Positions 7,305 through 14,903 of a DNA stretch of 33,545 bases are shown here, in pieces. The DNA is from Haematobacter missouriensis. GTDB lineage: Bacteria > Pseudomonadota > Alphaproteobacteria > Rhodobacterales > Rhodobacteraceae. Made by a program: the position numbers and the translations under genes. Each line of letters opens with the position of its first letter. Positions within the stretch are counted from its first letter, which is position 1. The notes below the pieces were generated by a model that was not told where the DNA came from, did no database searches, and was given only the letters and a program-made list of their open reading frames with translations. The stretch covers positions 1 to 33,545 of the forward strand of contig NZ_JFGS01000037.1 of NCBI RefSeq assembly GCF_000740775.1, in the 5' to 3' direction.

Positions 7305-8301
7305 GGGCATTGTTGCAGAACTCGGCGTCGGAGCAGGGCTCTCCCTTACCCATTAAGCTCAGGCCAGGCGCTCGATTTCGGCGGTGCCGGGTGCGTTGAA
7401 GCGGTTCATGAGCGCGACGCGGATGTAGATCTCGGCCGCTTGTCTGTCGGGGTCTTGCGAGGCGATGCGCTCACCGAAGGATTTGAGGCAGCGCATCCTT
7501 GCCTCGATCCGACTTCGGACGTGATAGCCGGACCAGACCTTCCAGTTCGCCCGACCGAAACGTTTGGTCGCCCTGAGGATGTCGTTGCAAGCGCGAGCGG
7601 CAGGGCAGTCCTCTTTCCAGAGGCGACCATTCTTCCGGATCGGGATGATGGCCGTGCCGCCACGGTCCACGATTGCGGTGTGGCATCGCCGGGTGTCGAA
7701 GGCACCGTCGCCGGTCACGGTGCCGACCAGCCCCTCCGGCGGAATCTGCTTCAGAAGGTCAGATAGCTCAGGACCGTCGCCTTCGCGGCTGGAAGTGAAC
7801 TCCACCGCCCGAATGTCGCCGGTGTCTGTATCCATTGCCAGGTGGACCTTGCGATACTGGCGCTTGCGGTGGGTGCCATGCTTGTGCGCCAGCCATTCTC
7901 CATCGCCGAGAAACTTGATCCCGGTGCTGTCCACCAGCAGGTTCAGAGGACCTGGTGCGCGCCGGCAGGATATCTGGACAGTGAGGGTTTTTTGTCTGCG
8001 GCTCATGGTGGAGAAGTCCGGCACGGGCCAGTCGAGCTCGACCATCTCCAGGATGCTGGCCACCGTTCCGGTTGTCTGCCGAAGCGGCAGCCCGAAGAGC
8101 ACCTTCACCATCAGGCAGAACTGGATGGCCGCATCCGAGAACACCGGCGGGCGACCACGACGACCCGCCTTGTTCGCCAGCCACACCATGTCCTTGTCCA
8201 TCCAGATCAGTGGCGATCCACGCCGCCTCAAAGCCTCGTTGTAGGACTTCCAGTTCGTCATACGGTAGCGGGCAGCCTCAGGTTTGCTCATGCCGAGACG
8301 C
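7305..8301 (-). mobile_element. IS5-family (IS903 group) element, truncated at its transposase-start side
   Basis: The right end appears as GGCATTGTTGCAG near 7306, resembling the start of IS903-type terminal repeats. It carries a complete transposase ORF (7359-8291). The matching inverted terminus expected upstream of the transposase start is missing: about 10 bp before the ATG the sequence passes directly into the IS66-A fragment. The 10 bp GGGCATTGTT occur twice in tandem at 7295-7314, so the exact right boundary is uncertain. Confidence 0.65.
7359..8291 (-). CDS. IS5-family (IS903 group) transposase
   Basis: This 310-residue DDE transposase has the usual length for the IS903 group. It shows the N-terminal block YRMTNWKSYNEALRRRGS, followed by the RRGRPPVFSDAAIQFCL block. 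The catalytic residues are D121 in LLVDSTGIKF, D195 in GDGAFDT and E263 in RSRIEARM, spaced as in IS903. The reading frame is intact. The ATG lies about 10 bp from the junction with the IS66-A fragment and has no ribosome site before it, so the native upstream terminus and promoter are lost and the gene is probably silent. Confidence 0.9.
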   Translation of the reverse strand: MSKPEAARYRMTNWKSYNEALRRRGSPLIWMDKDMVWLANKAGRRGRPPVFSDAAIQFCLMVKVLFGLPLRQTTGTVASILEMVELDWPVPDFSTMSRRQKTLTVQISCRRAPGPLNLLVDSTGIKFLGDGEWLAHKHGTHRKRQYRKVHLAMDTDTGDIRAVEFTSSREGDGPELSDLLKQIPPEGLVGTVTGDGAFDTRRCHTAIVDRGGTAIIPIRKNGRLWKEDCPAARACNDILRATKRFGRANWKVWSGYHVRSRIEARMRCLKSFGERIASQDPDRQAAEIYIRVALMNRFNAPGTAEIERLA

Positions 8302-8428
8302 TTACCGTGGCCCCCGGCTGCAGTGTATCGGCGACCACCCGAGCCTTCACCTCATCCGGCCACCGCCGATGACCAGAGGCATAAATCTCCACGCCCAGGG
8401 AGGTGAGAAACGAATTCTTGGCACACAT
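8302..8428 (-). pseudogene. tnpA: IS66 TnpA N-terminal fragment (truncated IS66-A copy)
   Basis: Only the first 42 or so codons of tnpA remain, from the start equivalent to base 406 of IS66-A through QPGATV. The reading is identical to IS66-A up to that point and then ends at the junction with the IS5 element. The break falls at the same codon region (GATVN) at which the outer IS66-B tnpA was interrupted. No tnpB or tnpC belongs to this copy. Confidence 0.85.
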
Positions 8429-8513
8429 TGCGAAACGCACTCCCCATCAGCCGATGAAAAGGACTTCGCAGCAGCGCGTCAGCCACGCAACGTGGGGTTC
8501 AGACGCCGCTTAC
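8302..8513 (-). repeat. Inverted 212-bp copy of the IS66-A left end
   Basis: Bases 8302-8513 are the reverse complement of 321-532, with no mismatch seen by eye over 212 bp. They include the terminal inverted repeat and the N-terminal part of tnpA. The identity stops at 532/8302, where the IS66-A sequence continues into tnpA but this copy passes into the IS5 element. It provides the right-hand IS end of the composite unit. Confidence 0.93.
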
Positions 8514-8521
8514 CGTTCACC
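8514..8521 (+). repeat. Target site duplication (right copy), CGTTCACC
   Basis: Exact copy of the 8 bp at 313-320, directly abutting the outer end of the truncated IS66-A copy. Together the pair defines the composite insertion into IS66-B tnpA. Confidence 0.9.
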
Positions 8522-8643
8522 GTCGCCCCCGGCTTCAGGCTCTCGGCCACGATCCGCGCCTTGATCTCATCCGGCCAGCGCCGCTGCCCGTTCGGTCGGA
8601 TGTCCACCCCATAGTCCCTGAGAAACTCCACCGTAGTCGCCAT
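8514..8643 (-). pseudogene. tnpA: IS66 TnpA, N-terminal half (IS66-B), split by composite insertion
   Basis: The N-terminal half of the outer element's TnpA starts MATTVEFLRDYGVDIRP and runs through RRWPDEIKARIVAES to KPGATVN, where the 8-bp duplication begins. The C-terminal half continues at 47-320. An in-frame upstream ATG at 8661 exists, but the MATT start matches the usual family N-terminus. As it stands the frame reads a short way into the inserted element and stops. Confidence 0.85.
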
Positions 8644-8778
8644 CGCGAAACTCCCGCCCAATCTCCATCAGGCGCGAAATCTCAGGTCACGTGAAAATGC
8701 GGAAGGTGGGGCACAGGCGCCGCTTACGCACATGCGGTTGTGCCGACGTGTAAGGCTACCACAAGTTGCGCCCATCGG

Positions 8779-11700
8779 CTATTCCAGCGATTTTTCGATG
8801 AAGCCGAGCGTATTGGCGTTCTCGACCAGCGTTCGCACCTTGGAGCGCTCGAGTCCTTCAGGCACTTCTGCCTCGATCTCGAGCCTGAGTTTCACCTGAC
8901 TGCCCGGAAGCGTGGTGAGCTGTTCGACGATCGCCTCTACAATCTGGTGGATGTCCCGGGCCGGACGATCCGGCGAGATCATCACGGTGCCGGAAAACCG
9001 CGTCGGCTTCTTTTCCTGGGGCGGTGCTGTAGGCGCGCCGTCCGTGGGTGGCTCATCAGCAGCCGGCGTGCCATCGCCGGTTCCAGAGGTGGTATCGCTC
9101 GACCCAGGCTGAACCGGCATCGGACGATGTGCATCGGCCACCGTAGGCGTCACGATGACGCTGTCGCTGTCTATCACAACCACAGCGTTGACCGCTCGTT
9201 CGATAGCTAACCCCAAATAAGTGCCCGACTTATCGTCCCACCGTTCTGCATAGGCGAACGGCCCCGGCAGCATGCCGCTCACGGCAGCCTGCACAGCCTT
9301 GACCAGTACGTCCTGCCCTTTGAGGCGCGGGAGATAGATGTATCGATTGAGGTATTCGCGCAGATCCTTGAGTGACAAATGCGGCTTGTCGTTCCAAATG
9401 TATTTCTGGAGATCACGGTCGAGGCGTGACGGCCCCAACTCTGTGAGCAAGCCTTCTTCGGCCGTCAGTTTCTTGCTGGCACGTGCCAGCAGACCGTCCT
9501 GTGCCGGAATCTTGCCGGATACCCACTCCCAATCAGCTTGAGCGCTCTCTTGCGCGGGATAGTGCAGATAGCACCACGCCTCCTTCAGGCGCGTTTTCAT
9601 TGTCTCATTCGATTCAGAAAGCTTCGCCTTGGCCAACGCGCTGTCACTCTGGGTCAGGTTCAGGCGCTCCGTATCACGGACGATCTCGCCCCATGCCAAG
9701 CAGGCGCGCACAGCGTCTTTCAGGTGATCGAGCTGCCGGGCTTCCGCAGCTATGAACACCAGCGTGTTGCGATAGACGCGCGGCGTGCTGCCACGCTGGG
9801 TGAGTATGTCTTTCGCTTCAAGCAGCGCTTCCGAGCCATCGCGACCATTGTGCGGGTACTTCACCCCCAGAATCACGGCGCGCACGCCGCCGGCCTCATC
9901 CGGGACCTCGGCTGACGAGGCCGGCGCAACCTGAACAGCATCGAAATGCCCCCTATCGGAGAGGCCATTCACATATTTTCCGAGTTCGGCGTCGATCGTC
10001 ACGTCGACAAGTGCTGCCTCGATTTGCGCAGCCTTGTCCGCTGCGATCCGATTGAGGCTGGCCGACATCGAATACCAATAGCGGCCAAGATCGGCATGCA
10101 TGAACTTGGCTTGGTTGGTGAGCCGCCGCAGCGCGTCACCAAAAATCGCCGGTCGTTCGCCGGGCTGGACGACACCGAGATTGATCTGCTTGTCATCAAG
10201 GCCAGTATTCTGCTGCTGCGCCGTGGGTGCTGTCCCCATGAAAATCGTGCGGGCAACACGGCGGGTCGCCGAATAGCGGTTCAGGTTAGGCGCCGATTGA
10301 TCGACCTTGTACGGCGTGGACGTGGTGCCATCGACGTCACCAGCAATGATGGCCTGCCAGCTCACATCAAGATAGTGAAGCAATTCCGGTTCAACGCGGG
10401 GCGAACTCACCGCCACGCTGCCGGGCATAATCATCACCGACGGATCGCCGCTCATCCAAAGTTCGTGAATCGCTTGAGCCATCAGGCGCAGCACACCGCG
10501 TGTGCGCTGGAATTTTTCTAGTGATCCCCAGCTTGTGTAGAGTTGGTCGAACAGCTCAGGATGGATCGGATAAGCCTTCTCCAGCTTGCGCCGGTAATCC
10601 TCATCGGCGCAACCTTGCGGGAAATCGTTGGCGTTTTCCCGATACATCTTGGCAAATTGCTTCAGCGTATTGTCACGGTGATGGAACTTGTCCCCGGGAA
10701 TATCCTTGAACAGCCGTCGCCGGACGATTTCATAGCTTTCTTCTTGGCTTGCCGGACGCCACGAGGATTCCACACGGCTGAAAGTCTGCTTGAGCCGCGC
10801 CAATGCCTCTTGGCCACCTTCGCCGCCAACCTCTATCTGTGAGGCCGGCAAGGACGCGACCAACAATGTGCCGGGGCTGGCCTTGACCGCCTCGGTCAGA
10901 GACTGAACGAAGGACAGGTTTGCGTCGAACGACCCAGATGGCAGCCCCTCGACCTTGTAGATCTGACGCAGATAGGCAACCCATTCGTCGATCAGGATCA
11001 GGCACGGCGCATGTTTCTTGAACAGCGCTTCAAGCAGGTTTGAGCCCGGCGCAATACCGCTGGCATCATTCTCAGCAACCATGTCGAAGGCTTCAGCGCC
11101 GCCCAACTGCCAGGCAAGCTCACCCCAGGTCGTACGGATCTTCCGGTCGCCTTCGGCGACGAGCACGTCTTGCGGCCCCCGTGACGTCCCAACCAGCACC
11201 GCACGGCGAATATCCTTCGGGACGGTCAGTGCGTTTTTCTCAAGCAACTGATCGAGGCCTGACAGATCCTGCACCGGTGTCTGGCCTGCCATGTGATAGA
11301 GGGCCAGCATCGAGTGGGTTTTGCCGCCGCCGAAGTTGGTTTGCAGTTCGACGACAGGATCGCCGCCGCTGCCGGACAAGCGCTTTGCCGCCCCGATCAG
11401 CAGCGTGCTCAAGCCCTCTGTAAGGTAGGTGCGGCTGAAGAACTGGCGTGGATCACGATACTCAGACGGCGCGCTGCCTGAATGGACCTTGGCGAGGTCG
11501 GCAGCGAACTCGGCCTGCTGGAATTCGCCAGTGGCGACATCTTGATGCGGCTCGACCACCTCGCGCCACGGAAGCAAACCCGCTACGGTCTCGACCGAAA
11601 TCTCGAGGCGCTGTGTTTTACGGCGTTCCTCATTGCGCTGAAGCTCGGAAAATTTCGTCCGGAGGATGGTATCGCGCATCTTGCCGAGCTGCTCGGCAAC

Positions 11701-12075
11701 TTCACCCGCACTGATAGCCTCCATCAAACGACGCATGGAATCAAGCGCGCGCTCAGCGTCGTCGTAAGTAAAACTCTCATTATGCGAGAGCTTGTTCCGC
11801 ACATCGAGGAGTTCCGAAACATAGGAGCGTTCTGGGTGACCCAGGACGTTCGCGAAGGAGTCCTTCCAGAACGCCATCATGGTCTTGAGCAGACCTTGCT
11901 GATCCCAGCCGACTTCTCCGGTCGAGTTCGGACGAAGCCCCTGAACGCGCTCGATGACTTCCAATTGCCAATGACCTTTGAGCGAGGTCTCCAGCCGCTT
12001 TTCCACGAACGGGATCAGCGCTGACGGCAGCAATTCCATGCCTTCAAAAACATACTGGCGGGTGCTTTTTGCCAT
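8779..12075 (-). CDS. DUF499 ATPase with N-terminal Swt1-like HEPN domain
   Basis: This 1098-residue protein is the last gene of the minus-strand defence arm. Residues 1-130 form a helical Swt1/HEPN-type domain with a complete RX4H motif (R93-N-K-L-S-H98), the ribonuclease signature of HEPN proteins. A DUF499-type P-loop ATPase follows, with Walker A NFGGGKTHS (K252) and Walker B LILIDEWVAY (D363, E364). A Pro/Thr/Asp-rich linker near residue 1000 leads to a small C-terminal domain. DUF499 proteins are known companions of DUF1156 methyltransferases in predicted defence loci and recall the BrxC/PglY ATPases of BREX. The start MAKSTRQY at 12075 is preceded by GAGGGA and lies 13 bp after the methyltransferase stop; an upstream ATG at 12129 is less likely. 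RNase activity is inferred from the motif only. Confidence 0.88.
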   Translation of the reverse strand: MAKSTRQYVFEGMELLPSALIPFVEKRLETSLKGHWQLEVIERVQGLRPNSTGEVGWDQQGLLKTMMAFWKDSFANVLGHPERSYVSELLDVRNKLSHNESFTYDDAERALDSMRRLMEAISAGEVAEQLGKMRDTILRTKFSELQRNEERRKTQRLEISVETVAGLLPWREVVEPHQDVATGEFQQAEFAADLAKVHSGSAPSEYRDPRQFFSRTYLTEGLSTLLIGAAKRLSGSGGDPVVELQTNFGGGKTHSMLALYHMAGQTPVQDLSGLDQLLEKNALTVPKDIRRAVLVGTSRGPQDVLVAEGDRKIRTTWGELAWQLGGAEAFDMVAENDASGIAPGSNLLEALFKKHAPCLILIDEWVAYLRQIYKVEGLPSGSFDANLSFVQSLTEAVKASPGTLLVASLPASQIEVGGEGGQEALARLKQTFSRVESSWRPASQEESYEIVRRRLFKDIPGDKFHHRDNTLKQFAKMYRENANDFPQGCADEDYRRKLEKAYPIHPELFDQLYTSWGSLEKFQRTRGVLRLMAQAIHELWMSGDPSVMIMPGSVAVSSPRVEPELLHYLDVSWQAIIAGDVDGTTSTPYKVDQSAPNLNRYSATRRVARTIFMGTAPTAQQQNTGLDDKQINLGVVQPGERPAIFGDALRRLTNQAKFMHADLGRYWYSMSASLNRIAADKAAQIEAALVDVTIDAELGKYVNGLSDRGHFDAVQVAPASSAEVPDEAGGVRAVILGVKYPHNGRDGSEALLEAKDILTQRGSTPRVYRNTLVFIAAEARQLDHLKDAVRACLAWGEIVRDTERLNLTQSDSALAKAKLSESNETMKTRLKEAWCYLHYPAQESAQADWEWVSGKIPAQDGLLARASKKLTAEEGLLTELGPSRLDRDLQKYIWNDKPHLSLKDLREYLNRYIYLPRLKGQDVLVKAVQAAVSGMLPGPFAYAERWDDKSGTYLGLAIERAVNAVVVIDSDSVIVTPTVADAHRPMPVQPGSSDTTSGTGDGTPAADEPPTDGAPTAPPQEKKPTRFSGTVMISPDRPARDIHQIVEAIVEQLTTLPGSQVKLRLEIEAEVPEGLERSKVRTLVENANTLGFIEKSLE

Positions 12076-12088
12076 GTCCCGTTTTCCC

Positions 12089-14827
12089 TCAAATATCCAT
12101 GCGGGTCTGACGATCCCCGCTCGTGTCATGGATGGCCGCCGCCGCCTTCGTCAGCTCGGCCCAATCAGCGATCAGTGCGTTGTAGGCCGTGGCTTCCTTC
12201 GCATCCTTCCGCTTGTTGGCGCTGATGTCGTAGAGGCAGTAGGCAAGATCCTTCACGGCCTCAGCCTGGGCACTGATCTTCTTCAAAAGAACAGCGGTCT
12301 CGTGCGAGATGCCGTCCTTCTCGTGCAGACTGACAAGGTGCTGAAGGCACTCCCACACCGTCAGGTGCCCATCGTCTTCAGGCTCCCACTCCGTGTCGAG
12401 TTCATCGCGGGTCAAAATGCGAACCTTTCCGGCAGCACTTTCAATGATACCGGCGTGCTTCACGCTCTCGACAGAAATCCCACGCGCACGCGCGAGATTG
12501 TCGGCGACACCGTAGTCACCCTTGCCATTGCCGTTCTGATGGAACCATGTGATGGCAAATCGGGTGTCAGCGTCGAACTCGCCCTCGATCCCGCCTAGAT
12601 ATTCGTCCAGCTCCCGGTTGATCAGTTGTAGCGCGGTCTTGACGCTCATCGGGCTGTCGTCGGATTCAAGTACCGCCTTGTAGCGAGAGAACACACCCAT
12701 GCCCGGCCCAATTGCCGATTGCGGCATGTCGGCAGGGGCAATATTAGCGGCCTGAAGCTCGGCAATGGCCGGGGGCAGTTCGCGTTTCAGAGCACGGATG
12801 AACTCGGCCCGGGTGATGACCTCGGCCGAGGCTTGCTTCTTGCGGCAGACGAGCACGACCGAGTTGGCGAGGGCATTGGACGCAGTAGCTCTCATGCGAT
12901 TCGCCATTTCGGTGCGCATCGGCCAGGTGCCAACCACCGAATAGCCAGCGTCCAAAATTGCTTGCAAGAAAGTTGCCCAACCAGTCGAACTGATGCCCTC
13001 CTGATCAATTTCGCTTTGCTTAAATGCGTAATAGATGGACGCGGGAAACTGATCGCTCGAGCCTTCAGCCATCCGGCTAATTGCCGCCGTCATTCCAGAT
13101 AAAAAGAACTTCTCAGCTTTTTCGGCGCTAGTATGCCGCACCCGATCAGCCACCAGTTCTTCCATTTTTGGAACTGCCATCGTTCCAAAAAGCGCAGGAT
13201 AGATTTCGCGCAGCATGCGACGCATCCAGCTGTAAAAGAAATCTGAAAGATCTGCGTACGGGATGTTGTCGTAGTAGGGAGGATCTGAGGAGATCGCCAT
13301 GTCGCTTGTGTACACAACACTTTGTGCGTCTAGGTTCTCAACAGAGCCCACTGATCCGCCAGCCCACCTTTCAACCGCCTTGGCAACAGTCGTTGCACTA
13401 ACGAGAAAGTCACCCGCAGTACCCGAGAACGGATTGGCTTCGAAGTAATCCCAAGTCATTGGAATCGCCTGCCTGCCGAACATGTTTTTTAGCTGAATTT
13501 TGTCAGCAGCCCAACGACAGTGGGCATTACAGCTATCCGCAAGACGGCTGATCGCGAGTGCAAGATAAGTTACTACCGCGGCGGCATAATTATCACTGCC
13601 GTCGATCTCGGCTTTCACCTCGTCGAGTAGGTCTGCAAACGTATTGAGAGCGACCAATTGTCGGTCAGTAAACAGTTGACCAAAAGTCTCATAACCATAT
13701 CCCAGCACGCCAATGTATTGAGAATGGTTTGCCAAGCGCGTTTCTGGCCTCCAATTTGGCGAAACCGAATTAGCAATTTCTATGTGTTCGAGATTCGCTT
13801 CTGAGAAGGTTCTTCCAGATTTTGACTGAGCGACGACGGCTAAAAGTATGCGGCTCATCTGCCCTTCACGAGCACACTGCTTGACATAGGTTGGTGTGAT
13901 TGCCGAATCCGAAATCAGGCAACGGAAGTTCGCGCCTCGTGCTTCCTTCGTGCCATTCTTAGCTTGCTCTAATTGAGCTTTATTTCCGCCAAATCGAATA
14001 TGAAATTTTATCGATTTATCTGAGCGATCAACTACCGGCTCAAGAAATGCCGTCTTGTTCGATTTTGTACTGAGCAAAAAGCTTGACGCAATCGGCACTT
14101 GAACATCTGAAAAGGCGGGGTCCGGGCTCGGAACGGATCGCGACCAGATCCACCCAATAACCTCTGCTTTGTCGCCCCCACACTCCTTCGGCAGGTCCAC
14201 CTGCGGATAAAGGTGCCCGATACGCTCCCACGCCTTTTCGCGCATCCATTCGCCATAGTATCTTACATCCTCGGCCAGCCCTTCGGCGTTGCGATAGAAT
14301 TGCCGCGCCTTAATGCCGGGATGGATGGGGGGCATATCCTTGAACTTGGGCGGGATCTCGATCATCGCCTTACCGATCATCACCGCCACCGGGTTCAGGT
14401 CCGACCCATAGGCGGGCAGGCCTAGCCGCTGTGCCTCAAGCGGAATCGAGCCTCCGCCCGAAAACGGATCGTAGACCGGCGGCAACTTGCCGCCACAGCT
14501 CTTTCGGATCTCGACCCGAGCCCGCTCCAGCACCTCCTCGTTGGTCGAGCTCTCCCACTTCACAAGATCCTCGATGATCGCGAACAAACGGTTGCGCTCA
14601 GCCTCCTGCGCCTCCGGTGTTGGGAACTGGTCGGGCAGGCTGGAGGGGTCATCGACAAGCTGCGCAAACAGCACCGCACGACACGCCGCCAGCGGTCGCC
14701 GCGCCCACCACAGATGCAGCGTCGACGGATGCCCGTGCCGGATCGACTTTTCGCGCGCCGAAGCCGCATTGATCACTTCAAGCGGGATCGCGACTTCGAT
14801 GAGCTTTTTCTTATATGTAGTAGTCAT
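12089..14827 (-). CDS. DUF1156 domain DNA methyltransferase (adenine-type)
   Basis: This 912-residue protein begins with the DUF1156 block (KKLIEVAIPLEVINAAS, then REKSIRHGHPSTLHLWWARR). It carries methyltransferase motif I DPFSGGG (D120) with the following SDLNPVAV, and the amino-methyltransferase catalytic motif IV DPPY at D515 (SDPPYYDNIPYADLSDFF). The 395 residues between them are where a target recognition domain would fit. It probably methylates adenine N6 in host DNA as the self mark. The central part (about 13000-14130, residues 235-610) is visibly more AT-rich than the ends, suggesting replacement of the specificity region. The start at 14827 has GGAAGAG before it; a longer start at 14911 would overlap the DUF262 stop. 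Such proteins are annotated as anti-phage associated. Confidence 0.9.
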   Translation of the reverse strand: MTTTYKKKLIEVAIPLEVINAASAREKSIRHGHPSTLHLWWARRPLAACRAVLFAQLVDDPSSLPDQFPTPEAQEAERNRLFAIIEDLVKWESSTNEEVLERARVEIRKSCGGKLPPVYDPFSGGGSIPLEAQRLGLPAYGSDLNPVAVMIGKAMIEIPPKFKDMPPIHPGIKARQFYRNAEGLAEDVRYYGEWMREKAWERIGHLYPQVDLPKECGGDKAEVIGWIWSRSVPSPDPAFSDVQVPIASSFLLSTKSNKTAFLEPVVDRSDKSIKFHIRFGGNKAQLEQAKNGTKEARGANFRCLISDSAITPTYVKQCAREGQMSRILLAVVAQSKSGRTFSEANLEHIEIANSVSPNWRPETRLANHSQYIGVLGYGYETFGQLFTDRQLVALNTFADLLDEVKAEIDGSDNYAAAVVTYLALAISRLADSCNAHCRWAADKIQLKNMFGRQAIPMTWDYFEANPFSGTAGDFLVSATTVAKAVERWAGGSVGSVENLDAQSVVYTSDMAISSDPPYYDNIPYADLSDFFYSWMRRMLREIYPALFGTMAVPKMEELVADRVRHTSAEKAEKFFLSGMTAAISRMAEGSSDQFPASIYYAFKQSEIDQEGISSTGWATFLQAILDAGYSVVGTWPMRTEMANRMRATASNALANSVVLVCRKKQASAEVITRAEFIRALKRELPPAIAELQAANIAPADMPQSAIGPGMGVFSRYKAVLESDDSPMSVKTALQLINRELDEYLGGIEGEFDADTRFAITWFHQNGNGKGDYGVADNLARARGISVESVKHAGIIESAAGKVRILTRDELDTEWEPEDDGHLTVWECLQHLVSLHEKDGISHETAVLLKKISAQAEAVKDLAYCLYDISANKRKDAKEATAYNALIADWAELTKAAAAIHDTSGDRQTRMDI

Positions 14828-14903
14828 TAAGCGGACTCTTCCGTTACTATTGCTGGTGCGGAGTTCCGCAAGCGTGGGGTATGGGGAATATCGTGGATTT
14901 TGT

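Larger units (their letters stand above)
321..8513. mobile_element. Composite IS66 transposon-like unit carrying madLM and an HlyD/ABC-2 efflux operon
   Basis: An 8193-bp unit has a complete IS66-A at the left (321-2795) and a 212-bp inverted fragment of the same element at the right (8302-8513). Both outer ends therefore carry the same IS66 terminal repeat (GTAAGCGGCGTCTGAACC inward). The unit is flanked by the 8-bp direct repeat CGTTCACC (313-320 and 8514-8521) and sits inside tnpA of IS66-B. The cargo is madL, madM, two ABC-2 permeases, an HlyD-like adaptor and a truncated IS5. The right copy has no transposase, so movement would depend on the left copy. Ends, repeats and the disrupted target are all visible; that it moved as a single unit is inferred from the matched duplications. 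Confidence 0.85.
8514..8727 (-). mobile_element. IS66-B, right segment with terminal inverted repeat
   Basis: The outer terminus reads GTAAGCGGCGCCTGTGCC on the minus strand, ending at 8727. This is clearly related to, but not the same as, the IS66-A terminus. The adjacent 8 bp, GCACATGC (8728-8735), would be its target duplication; the partner lies outside the window. The terminus sits about 50 bp beyond the stop codon of the DUF499 gene. Confidence 0.8.
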
